From NCBI GenBank assembly GCA_030145195.1, contig JAQYVY010000002.1, positions 121,285-153,636 on the forward strand: a DNA stretch of 32,352 nt, given 5' to 3'. Position 1 is the stretch's first letter; each line of letters begins with the position of its first letter. The notes under the pieces were generated by a model that saw only the letters and a program-made list of their open reading frames with translations, was not told where the DNA came from and searched no databases. Both the position numbers and the translations under genes were made by a program. This DNA comes from Desulfuromonadales bacterium (lineage in GTDB: Bacteria > Desulfobacterota > Desulfuromonadia > Desulfuromonadales > BM103). Shown here one piece after another: positions 7,921-15,445 of the stretch.

Positions 7921-10107
7921 TTGAGCCCATCAAAGTACATCGTTTTCATTTTTTCATTGCTCTTGTTATTTTTGTCATCAGGCAGCGCCTTGGCAGACAC
8001 TGAGACCATTCCAGAAGAGGACCTCATTAAAAGTGAAGCAACGTTGGCGATTGGCTATCAAACCTTCAGCCTTCGTGATGAACCCGGCCGAGCAGCAGAA
8101 TACAAAAGCTTTGAAACCAGCCCTACGCTTGATTTGACTTTTTTCAACGAATCAGAAGAGGGCTATTATTTTTCCGGGGACGTAAACTTTCTCAATGATG
8201 AGGAATACGATGTCGAGGTTAACCTCAGCAAAAGCAGCCAATTTCGCCTGAGTCTGCGCACGGAACGTTTCTTCCACAATCTGGACCACATTCCTTACGA
8301 CAATGGCAGCACCGGCCCTGGCGACAACCGTGAGGCTGGAACGCCAGTGGAGGGGAGCCGTCCTGATAGCGAATTCAGCGGCAGCATGCGAGCGTATTAT
8401 ACCGATTACAACCCGAATCAAGAATACGGTCAGAGAACCGACTCCAGCGAGATTAAACTACGCACTAAGCTCCCGACCTATCCGGCCCACCTGAACCTCT
8501 CCTACTGGCGTCTTGAAAAAAATGGCCATCGCCAGTTACGCTTTGCCGGTGAGAACTGCACCGGTTGTCACATGCAAAGCTCCACTCGAAAGCTCGACCG
8601 AGTCACGGAAGAGATAAAAGGCGGAGTTGATGCTCACCTCGGCTATATTGATCTCTCTATAGAGGCTGTCCATCGTGAATTCCGCAATAAAGAAGATATC
8701 CCTGAGAATAACTTTGGCGAGCATCGCCGCGCAGACGGAGCCTACGAACCAGACGACCAATACCAACACGATGAAGACCCTGACAGCGAGATGACGGAAC
8801 TGACCCTGCGCGCCAACACTTCCCCCTCTGGCGGCCTGGTCGGCAGTGCCAGTTTTACTATTGGAGAGCGTGAGAACAACTCTGACATCACCTCCGTAGG
8901 TCCGATCAAAGCCGAAACCGATTACTACAAGACCACGGCCGACGTCACCTACACCCCCAGCCAGTTCTGGACCGTCAATTTGCGCTATCGCCTGTTTGAT
9001 ATAGACAACGACAATAGTGATTTCATCAATACATACGCAGGTAAAGATCCAAATCTGGAGGTCCGCGAGGCGCTGGATTACGAACGCGCCTGGTATGAAG
9101 CCGTAGTCAATTACCGCCCGTCTGGAAAATTAACCCTTAAAGCAGAACTGCGCTACGAAGAGATCGATCGCAGCAACACTGGCCCAGCAGAAGCACACCA
9201 TAGTGACACAGATGCAACCCCACCAGACAAAGTTCATATTGATCCCTACTGGGAGCTTCCCTCGAAGGAGGCTATTACCCGTGCAAAAATCGGCTTCTAC
9301 AGCCGGCTCTTGGAGAAATCAGCCCTCAAGGTCAGCGGCTGGGCCATGCTGAGACACGATGATGATCCCGCCTACGGGACTTCCTATGAAGACAGCCGAG
9401 AACTGTTTTTATCCGCTAACTACGCCCCCTCACCCTTCTGGGGCCTGACCGCCTCTCTGGATATTCTCGATGAAGACAACAATGGTCAGACAGTCATACA
9501 ACTTTTTGATGACGATGGTGATGCCCTAACTCCAGACCTTAAGATTCCGTATGACATCGACCGAGAGCGCCAGCAGCAAAACTTCAGTACCGGCGCCTGG
9601 GTCATTCCTGCAGACGGCCTTTCTTTCGATATGAACTACGGCTACCTGCACACAGAGATCAGTCAAGATCTCCTTTTTGGCGCCGAAACAAACCCGGACA
9701 ACCCACTCCGTGATTACACGATCGAAGACAATGATGTCGATTACGAACAAACCGTTCACACTCTTTCAGCAGGCGTGACTTGGCAAATCCTCGACACCCT
9801 GTCCTGCCGTATGGAAGGTTACCATATTCGCTCAGAGGCCTCTTATGATCCGGATTTTGCGACAACTCCTCTGGAATTCCTGGTCGGGGCCAATGCAGTC
9901 CTAGGGACTGCCTCAAGCAGCGAACTGCGTGCAATCAGTAAAGTTGACATCCAGCAGAATGGCCTCAAAGGTCGAGTGAACTGGCAAATTGACCAAAACC
10001 TGTCGTGCCGCTTTGAAACCACCTACGACGATTATGATGATGGCAACAGCAACGTTTTTGACGGCTCGGTTGTCTCCTATATGGCCAGCATTACACGTTC
10101 CTGGTAA
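7921..10107 (+). CDS. MtrB/PioB-family outer-membrane beta-barrel protein with an internal heme motif
   Basis: Expected to form the sheath through which the decaheme cytochrome reaches the cell surface. The 728-aa product has a Sec signal (KYIVFIFSLLLLFLSSGSALA, cleavage before DTE), then alternating amphipathic strands rich in Tyr and charged residues, long acidic turns with Ca-site-like Asp runs, and a terminal aromatic residue (ITRSW) as in barrels inserted by BamA. Residues 213-217 are CTGCH, a single c-type heme motif inside the barrel. Shewanella MtrB instead has an N-terminal CXXC. The start is the TTG at 7921 with AAGGAGG upstream; the longer frame from 7837 would overlap the cytochrome gene. 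The TrpX-like gene follows after nine bases. Confidence 0.85.
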   Translation: MSPSKYIVFIFSLLLLFLSSGSALADTETIPEEDLIKSEATLAIGYQTFSLRDEPGRAAEYKSFETSPTLDLTFFNESEEGYYFSGDVNFLNDEEYDVEVNLSKSSQFRLSLRTERFFHNLDHIPYDNGSTGPGDNREAGTPVEGSRPDSEFSGSMRAYYTDYNPNQEYGQRTDSSEIKLRTKLPTYPAHLNLSYWRLEKNGHRQLRFAGENCTGCHMQSSTRKLDRVTEEIKGGVDAHLGYIDLSIEAVHREFRNKEDIPENNFGEHRRADGAYEPDDQYQHDEDPDSEMTELTLRANTSPSGGLVGSASFTIGERENNSDITSVGPIKAETDYYKTTADVTYTPSQFWTVNLRYRLFDIDNDNSDFINTYAGKDPNLEVREALDYERAWYEAVVNYRPSGKLTLKAELRYEEIDRSNTGPAEAHHSDTDATPPDKVHIDPYWELPSKEAITRAKIGFYSRLLEKSALKVSGWAMLRHDDDPAYGTSYEDSRELFLSANYAPSPFWGLTASLDILDEDNNGQTVIQLFDDDGDALTPDLKIPYDIDRERQQQNFSTGAWVIPADGLSFDMNYGYLHTEISQDLLFGAETNPDNPLRDYTIEDNDVDYEQTVHTLSAGVTWQILDTLSCRMEGYHIRSEASYDPDFATTPLEFLVGANAVLGTASSSELRAISKVDIQQNGLKGRVNWQIDQNLSCRFETTYDDYDDGNSNVFDGSVVSYMASITRSW

Positions 10108-10116
10108 GGCTTAATT

Positions 10117-11076
10117 ATGAAACGTTTATACTGCTATATCCTCACTGTTTTGGGTTGCCTGCTGTTAGTCATGAGTATGCCAAACCCAGTCAAAGCCCAG
10201 CCGATTCTGGCAGCCATAATAACCGCCGATCTGCCGCGCTATCAACAGGTCCACGCCGCAATGGTCAAGGTTCTGCAGACCGCTGGCTTCGGCGAAGACA
10301 AACTGAAAGTTTTCAAGCAAACCCCCAACGCCGACAAGATGTCGTTGATCAACAGTCTGCGACGTGCCGAAGCTGCCGGAGCAACGCTTGTTGTCACCTA
10401 CGGCTCCCAGGCGACAGCGGTCGCTCAAAACGAATTAAAGAACACCCCCTTACTCTTTGCTGACGTATACGACCCGGTCGCTCTGGGGACAATAAAAACC
10501 CTGGCGGCACCAGGCACCGACGCCAGTGGCTCAACCAGCAAAACGGATCTCAGGCAACTGGTGGAAAGCCTGATAGCGATAAAACCGGTCAAGAAAATCG
10601 GCGTTCTCTACACCAAAGGAGAGAAAGGCTCGGAACAACAACTGGCAGAGCTCAAGGCGGAAAGCAACACCTTCGGCTTCAGTGTTTCCGCTGAGAGCGC
10701 CCGCAACCCAGGTGAGGCTAAAAAGTTCGGCAATGAACTAGCCGCCAAGACCGAGGCTCTCTTTCTGACCGAAAGTATTGCCGTTGCCCAGCAGGCCAAT
10801 GAAATTGTCGTTTCCGCTCAAGCAAACAAATGCATCACCTTCTCCCAGATTCCCGGCCTGGTCGAGGCGGGAGCCCTGATCGGCATGGAAGCCTCTCTGG
10901 ACGAACAAGGCAAGCTGGTCGCGGTTCATGCTCTACAGGTTCTTCAGGGACAGAAAGTCCACATCCTGGCCGCCAGGGAAGCAAAGAAAATATCTTTAAA
11001 AATTAACCAGCAGACAGCAGTCCAGCTTGGGCTATCCATTCCACCAACAGTAGCATCCAAAGCAAAAATCATGTAG
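10117..11076 (+). CDS. TrpX-like ABC transporter substrate-binding protein (PF04392 type)
   Basis: Periplasmic binding protein of 319 aa with a Sec signal (LTVLGCLLLVMSMPNPVKA, then QPI). The two-lobed fold is suggested by the repeated segments VVTYGSQATAVAQ, PLLFADVYDPVALG, KKIGVLYTKGEKGS and a C-terminal GLSIPPTV. The last is frequent in this family, which includes tryptophan/tyrosine binders. No permease or ATPase gene is beside it. It begins nine bases after the barrel gene with AAGG at proper spacing and is followed by a chemoreceptor gene, so it may present a ligand to that receptor instead of, or as well as, serving a transporter. The ligand cannot be read from the sequence. Confidence 0.85.
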   Translation: MKRLYCYILTVLGCLLLVMSMPNPVKAQPILAAIITADLPRYQQVHAAMVKVLQTAGFGEDKLKVFKQTPNADKMSLINSLRRAEAAGATLVVTYGSQATAVAQNELKNTPLLFADVYDPVALGTIKTLAAPGTDASGSTSKTDLRQLVESLIAIKPVKKIGVLYTKGEKGSEQQLAELKAESNTFGFSVSAESARNPGEAKKFGNELAAKTEALFLTESIAVAQQANEIVVSAQANKCITFSQIPGLVEAGALIGMEASLDEQGKLVAVHALQVLQGQKVHILAAREAKKISLKINQQTAVQLGLSIPPTVASKAKIM

Positions 11077-11129
11077 TGTGTTGGGATTAATCCTTTTTAC
11101 TGAGCACTTATTCTTCCCAGGATAACCCT

Positions 11130-13493
11130 ATGTTGAGAATGAAATTACGCGGAAAAACCCTCTTGATTCTGCTGCTGGTTGCAGTCGTCCCCCTGCTGAT
11201 CAGCTTGATCTTGCTTTCCAACTTCACCAACAACCAGATTCGCAACAGCATGGTGAAGTTCGCTGAGAAATCAAGTAATTTTGTTGAGCGCAGCACCACC
11301 AGCAGCCAGAATGAATTATCAAACTATCTACAGCTGCTAAGTAACTCTTCAGACGTGGTCAACGCCCTTTATTATGCCTCACTGACCCAAGATGTTGAGC
11401 AGTTGCGTGAGTTAATTGATGCGACCCACGAAAAGTACAACATGGACATCCTTGAAGTGCTTGATGCCAGTGGCGCATTAGTTCTGAGGGCTCATCTCGA
11501 AGGGTTGAAGTTACCCGAGGAACCGGAAACGGAGCATCCTCTTCTCGTTGCCGCACGTGAAACTAAAAGCCCACAGGCGGGTCTGTCAAGTTATCTGGGC
11601 AAGTTGACTATTCTTGTCGCGACTCCAGTCAAGCTCCAGGACAATGTGGTCGGCTATCTGGTCGGTGCCTACCTCTTGGATGACGAGTTTGCCAACCGCG
11701 TCAAGGAAATGGGCGGCGTAGAAGTCGCCTTCCTCGGCAAACAAGGGGTGGTCGGATCTTCGCATCCCGGCTTACGCGGCATCAGCCTGGATCAGCAGCA
11801 CAACGAAATCCAGCTTGACGGCAAGCCATATTTTCCGATCGCGCGCGACTTGGCCAACACCTCCTTCAAACTCATTATCGCCCAGGATCTCAACGACGCG
11901 CTGGAGGCACAGCAATCACTCCGCAACTTGATGGTCATCTTGGTCGTTGTCGTCATCGGCATTGTCCTCATTGCCGCCCTGCTTTTTTCCCGGGCACTGA
12001 CCCAACCACTGCTTGAAGTCGTCGACAACCTCAAAGAGATCTCTCAAGGGGAAGCCGACCTGACCCGCACCCTAAAAATCAGCAGCAACGATGAAGTGGG
12101 TGAACTAGCAACAAACTTTAATCGTTTTGTTGAACGCCTTCGTGAGATGGTGCAACGCATCAGCTCCGCCTCCGCAGACATCTCTGTGGCGACCGACAAA
12201 ATTCGCCACACCTCTCAGGATGTCAGCACCGGAACCGCAAATCAGGCCACAGCCCTGGAAGACTCCTTCCAAGCCATACAGGGGATTGACGAGACGACTA
12301 TAGAGGTCGGAGAGAGTATCAGTGCCCTGCTTGAAGCCGTCGAGATATCATCGTCTGCCACCCTGGAACTAGGGGCAACGATCGAGGAGATCGTCTCGCA
12401 GGTCGACCGGCTTTTCTCCACCATCGAAGAGGTCACCAGTTCCATCACAGAGATGTCCGTATCCAGTCAGCAGGTGTCCGACAACCTCGACAATCTTTCG
12501 TCATCGACCGAGGTCACGGCCTCATCTATCACGCAGATGGATGCCTCAATCAAAGAAGTCGAAGAAACCGCCGAGAAGACCCACGAACTCTCCGAACAAG
12601 CCAGCCTTGATGCCGAAAAGGGTAAAATGGCGGTCGCAGAAACAATTGCCGGGATTCAGGCCATTCGCAGCACGGTCGAAGAAGCAAGTGGTGCCATTGA
12701 AGAACTCGGCAAGCAATCGAGTGAAATTGGCAAAATCTTGACTGTCATCGACGATGTTGCCGACCAGACCCGCCTGCTCTCCCTGAACGCATCGATCATT
12801 GCCGCTCAGGCCGGTGAACATGGTAAAGGCTTTGCAGTCGTCGCCGACGAGATTCGTGAGTTAGCTGAGCGCACCGCCACGTCAACTCAGGAAATTGCAT
12901 TAATTATAAGTCGTTTACAGACCGGCACCGGCGATGCCGTCAAGGCGATGCAGGCTGGTAGCGAACGAGTCCACCAAGAAGCGGAGCGCTCAAAAGTGGC
13001 CGAAGAGGCTTTGGAGAAACTGACCGACAGTGCGCTCAGATCTACAGTTCAGGTCAAAAGCATCGTCCGGGCGACCCAAGAGCAATCACGGGGCAGCCGC
13101 CAGATCACTGAAGCAGTTAACCAGGTATCGGGTATGCTGCAGCAAATCTCAACTGCGTTTAAACAACAGGCAACCGGGGTTCAACAACTGGCCCAGGCGG
13201 CAGACTCCATGAAAGACATCGCCTCCCAGGTCAAGCTCAGCACCGGTGAACAAGCCAAGGGCAGCCATCAGATCAGTTCCAGCATGGAGCGGGTCAGAAA
13301 CATGTTGGAGCAAATCAATCTGGCCTCCAAAGAGCAGTCGGAACGCAGTTGCCAAGTTGTAGCAGCGGTCTCTGCTGTGCGCAAAGAAGCAGAGGAAAAC
13401 GCGACCCGTACTGCGGCACTGGACAAGGTGGTTTTGAACTTGGCCGAACAAACCGATGTGCTGGAAAAAGAGGTCGGTTCGTTCAAATCCTGA
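11130..13493 (+). CDS. Methyl-accepting chemotaxis protein
   Basis: Transmembrane chemoreceptor, 787 aa. Order: TM1 (about residues 10-30, [19 protein letters not shown]), a periplasmic sensor domain of about 230 residues (dCache-like by length and by the pattern [22 protein letters not shown]), TM2 (about 269-290), HAMP (about 291-345), then a long coiled-coil cytoplasmic domain. The signalling tip reads [26 protein letters not shown] over two parts, with Arg at the usual Asn of DQTN and AQAGE for ARAGE. No C-terminal NWETF-type CheR tether is present. The gene follows the TrpX-like binding protein by 53 bp, with no terminator between, so they are probably co-transcribed and may act together. 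Confidence 0.93.
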   Translation: MLRMKLRGKTLLILLLVAVVPLLISLILLSNFTNNQIRNSMVKFAEKSSNFVERSTTSSQNELSNYLQLLSNSSDVVNALYYASLTQDVEQLRELIDATHEKYNMDILEVLDASGALVLRAHLEGLKLPEEPETEHPLLVAARETKSPQAGLSSYLGKLTILVATPVKLQDNVVGYLVGAYLLDDEFANRVKEMGGVEVAFLGKQGVVGSSHPGLRGISLDQQHNEIQLDGKPYFPIARDLANTSFKLIIAQDLNDALEAQQSLRNLMVILVVVVIGIVLIAALLFSRALTQPLLEVVDNLKEISQGEADLTRTLKISSNDEVGELATNFNRFVERLREMVQRISSASADISVATDKIRHTSQDVSTGTANQATALEDSFQAIQGIDETTIEVGESISALLEAVEISSSATLELGATIEEIVSQVDRLFSTIEEVTSSITEMSVSSQQVSDNLDNLSSSTEVTASSITQMDASIKEVEETAEKTHELSEQASLDAEKGKMAVAETIAGIQAIRSTVEEASGAIEELGKQSSEIGKILTVIDDVADQTRLLSLNASIIAAQAGEHGKGFAVVADEIRELAERTATSTQEIALIISRLQTGTGDAVKAMQAGSERVHQEAERSKVAEEALEKLTDSALRSTVQVKSIVRATQEQSRGSRQITEAVNQVSGMLQQISTAFKQQATGVQQLAQAADSMKDIASQVKLSTGEQAKGSHQISSSMERVRNMLEQINLASKEQSERSCQVVAAVSAVRKEAEENATRTAALDKVVLNLAEQTDVLEKEVGSFKS

Positions 13494-13515
13494 CCACATT
13501 AAAACCGGAAAACGT

Positions 13516-13544
13516 TTGACATAACAGACGTTTTTCGCTAATGT
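13516..13544 (+). promoter_or_regulatory. Promoter of the SAM riboswitch-metX transcript
   Basis: Perfect TTGACA at 13516-13521, a 17-nt spacer and TAATGT at 13539-13544. The start would fall near 13551, about 15 nt before the riboswitch P1 stem, which fits well. Confidence 0.65.
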
Positions 13545-13565
13545 TTCGCCTACATAGTAGCAAAA

Positions 13566-13694
13566 GTCTTTATCAAGAGTGGTGGAGGGACAGGCCCTTT
13601 GAAGCCACAGCAACCGGTTCGTTGTAATTTTATGCGAATGTCAGGTGCTAAATCCTTCTCGTCAGGAGAACACCCTGAAGAGAGCGATGAGGAC
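13566..13694 (+). promoter_or_regulatory. SAM-I riboswitch (S-box) aptamer
   Basis: The conserved core is present: TATCAAGAG, GGTGGAGGGAC, GGCCC, GAAGCCACAGCAACC and AGGTGCTAAATCC, followed by a P4 hairpin TTCTC-GTCAG-GAGAA. P1 is formed by 13566-13574 with 13686-13694, nine pairs including G-U. It lies upstream of metX, a methionine-synthesis gene. SAM binding should stabilise P1 and favour the downstream terminator, shutting metX off when SAM is plentiful. Confidence 0.96.
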
Positions 13695-13727
13695 GGTGCC
13701 CGTGATACTCTATCCATCGTATCGTTC

Positions 13728-13768
13728 AGGCCCCTTCCCATATCTCACGGGAAGGGGCCTTTATTATT
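13728..13768 (+). terminator. Riboswitch-controlled intrinsic terminator
   Basis: A 12-bp perfect stem (AGGCCCCTTCCC / GGGAAGGGGCCT) with a 9-nt loop is followed by TTATTATT. It stands between the SAM-I aptamer and the metX start. An alternative pairing of the 3' P1 strand (CGATG near 13685) with CATCG near 13717 is a possible anti-terminator but is not certain. Confidence 0.9.
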
Positions 13769-13781
13769 GGACAATTACACC

Positions 13782-14900
13782 ATGAGCAACGCTATCGACA
13801 TCGTCACCACAGAATACGCTGAGTTTGATGTCGAACTACAGCTGGAAAGCGGTCGACTGCTCAGTCCCTTGACGCTTGCCTATGAAACCTACGGTAAGTT
13901 GAACGGTGATAAGAGCAACGCCGTCTTGGTTGCACATGCCTGGACCGGTGACGCCCACGCAGCAGGCCGTCACGACGCTGAGGATCGCAAGCCAGGATGG
14001 TGGGACGACATGATCGGGCCTGGCAAGGTGCTTGATACCGATCGATATTTTGTGATTTGTTCCAATGTGCTCGGCTCATGTTTCGGTTCAACCGGACCCA
14101 GCAGTATCAATCCGCGCACCGGTAAACCGTTCAATCTGACGTTCCCGGTCATCATGGTCCGCGACATGGTTCACGCTCAACAATTGTTGCTCGATCATCT
14201 TGGCATTGAGCAGGTCCTCACCGTGATCGGCGGCAGCATGGGGGCCATGCAAGCTCTGGAATGGGGCATTCACTATCCAGAGCGGACCCGATCAATCATC
14301 CCGATAGCGGGCACCGGCCGCCCCTCACCCATGGCGATTGCGCTCAATGCCATCGCGCGACAGGCGATCTACAACGATCCGATGTGGCGCAAAGGCAACT
14401 ACAAACCGGCGCATCCGCCCGCAGAAGGCTTGGCCTTGGCCCGTGCGGTCGGACATATTTCATTTCTGTCGGATCCATCGATGAACCTGAAGTTTGGTCG
14501 AAAATTTTCAGCCCGCGACGGCCTGTTCGACTTCTTCGGTCAGTTCGAGATTGAACGCTATCTGGAATACAACGGGCGCAACTTCGTTGACCGGTTCGAC
14601 ACCAACAGCTTTCTTTACCTGGCCAAGGCGCTGGACATCTACGACGTCTCCTGGGGCTTCGATGGACTGGAAGAGGCCCTGTCTTACCTCGAGTGTCCGT
14701 CACTCTGGTTCGCCTTCAGCTCCGACTGGCTCTATCCGCCCTACCAGACAGAAGAAGTGATCAAGGTGCTGCACAAGTTGGGAAAACCGGCGGAATATCA
14801 TCTCATCGAATCGGACTACGGCCACGATTCTTTCCTGGTCGAACCGGAGAAATTTACGCCGAAAGTGGTGGAGTTTCTGGATCGGTTGTCTGCGCAATAG
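13782..14900 (+). CDS. metX: Homoserine O-acetyltransferase
   Basis: Alpha/beta-hydrolase-fold enzyme that activates homoserine with an acyl group from acetyl-CoA (or succinyl-CoA in some members) in methionine synthesis. The 372-aa product begins [16 protein letters not shown]. It shows [12 protein letters not shown], the nucleophile elbow GGSMGAMQ with Ser152, and the catalytic Asp/His regions [13 protein letters not shown] and [12 protein letters not shown]. The ATG at 13782 was chosen because the longer open frame from 13599 runs through the SAM riboswitch and its terminator, which are non-coding. Acyl-donor preference cannot be fixed from sequence alone. A strong terminator follows. Confidence 0.95.
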   Translation: MSNAIDIVTTEYAEFDVELQLESGRLLSPLTLAYETYGKLNGDKSNAVLVAHAWTGDAHAAGRHDAEDRKPGWWDDMIGPGKVLDTDRYFVICSNVLGSCFGSTGPSSINPRTGKPFNLTFPVIMVRDMVHAQQLLLDHLGIEQVLTVIGGSMGAMQALEWGIHYPERTRSIIPIAGTGRPSPMAIALNAIARQAIYNDPMWRKGNYKPAHPPAEGLALARAVGHISFLSDPSMNLKFGRKFSARDGLFDFFGQFEIERYLEYNGRNFVDRFDTNSFLYLAKALDIYDVSWGFDGLEEALSYLECPSLWFAFSSDWLYPPYQTEEVIKVLHKLGKPAEYHLIESDYGHDSFLVEPEKFTPKVVEFLDRLSAQ

Positions 14901-14921
14901 AGTTTAGTTTTATCAATGAAT

Positions 14922-14956
14922 AAGGGGCAACGGACTGTGAGTCCGTTGCCCCTTTT
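14922..14956 (+). terminator. Intrinsic terminator after metX
   Basis: A 15-bp perfect stem (14922-14936 with 14940-14954, GGGGCAACGGACT core) with a 3-nt loop and a short T-run on the plus strand. It lies 21 bases past the metX stop. Confidence 0.85.
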
Positions 14957-15029
14957 CAGCTTTACTCCTGGTTCACACTACCCTCAGACATTCCGGCTAT
15001 AGGCTTGCGTTGCCTAAAAGAAAACTGCG

Positions 15030-15194
15030 CTATAACCAGAAAAACATTGTGCTTGCCACTAAGTCACAAAGGCACCAAGTAGACCGCTACAAGAACAAAA
15101 CAAAATCATACCTTTGCCATATTAATGGGGTCAGACAAAAACCTAAGAATTCCTTCGTGCCTTGGCGCCTTCGTGGCCAACCTTCTGGTTATAG
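15030..15194. repeat. Octamer-array element A (CCAC class), gene-less, with outer 12-bp inverted repeat
   Basis: Inner inverted arms at 15053-15079 and 15152-15180 are built of an 8-nt unit (CACTAAGT CACAAAGG CACCAAG and its complement). Outside them a perfect 12-bp inverted repeat, CTATAACCAGAA (15030-15041) and its complement (15183-15194), closes the unit. The interior carries no gene. It shares a 20-nt identical stretch (15093-15112) and general alignment with element G at 27502-27634 in the opposite orientation. It stands in the gap between metX and the small Cys-rich gene; the rest of that gap holds only the metX terminator. Confidence 0.8.
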
Positions 15195-15205
15195 GCCATC
15201 AAACT

Positions 15206-15379
15206 TTACTCTTCATCCTCAAACAACCCAATCTGATCAAAGCGATGCTTCGCCACCTTAAACGGCAACGGATAGTAGCGCGGGCACTCCAACAACAGGT
15301 TGGCCTCCGGCTGTTTACATTCCCGCAAACATTTCAGGCAAAGTTTGTTAATCCCTTTCGGATCAATCGGCGGTGTCAT
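15206..15379 (-). CDS. Small Cys-rich protein, 57 aa, function unknown
   Basis: The frame starts MTPPIDPKGINKLCLKCLRE and ends with an acidic tail, FEDEE. Four cysteines (C14, C17, C21 and C32) in a CLKC-x3-C...C arrangement suggest a small zinc or metal site. The ATG is preceded by GAGGA at proper spacing. It begins 66 bp after the oligoendopeptidase F stop on the same strand, so the two may share a transcript. I do not recognise a named family. Support is the ribosome site, the metal-site pattern and the gap it fills; it is below many gene-finder length cut-offs. Confidence 0.7.
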   Translation of the reverse strand: MTPPIDPKGINKLCLKCLRECKQPEANLLLECPRYYPLPFKVAKHRFDQIGLFEDEE

Positions 15380-15445
15380 GATTTTTCCTCAGCATCAAGC
15401 TTGAGCACCTCTGGCGATCGGCTCTACTCCCAAAAAATACCAGTC

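Noticed and set aside
11080-11100. GGATTAATCC followed by TTTTT between the binding-protein and chemoreceptor genes as a terminator
   Set aside because: Only four base pairs with a two-base loop; too weak to stop transcription.
13599-13781. N-terminal extension of MetX by 61 residues
   Set aside because: This segment is the SAM-I aptamer and its terminator, and MetX homologues begin near the ATG at 13782.
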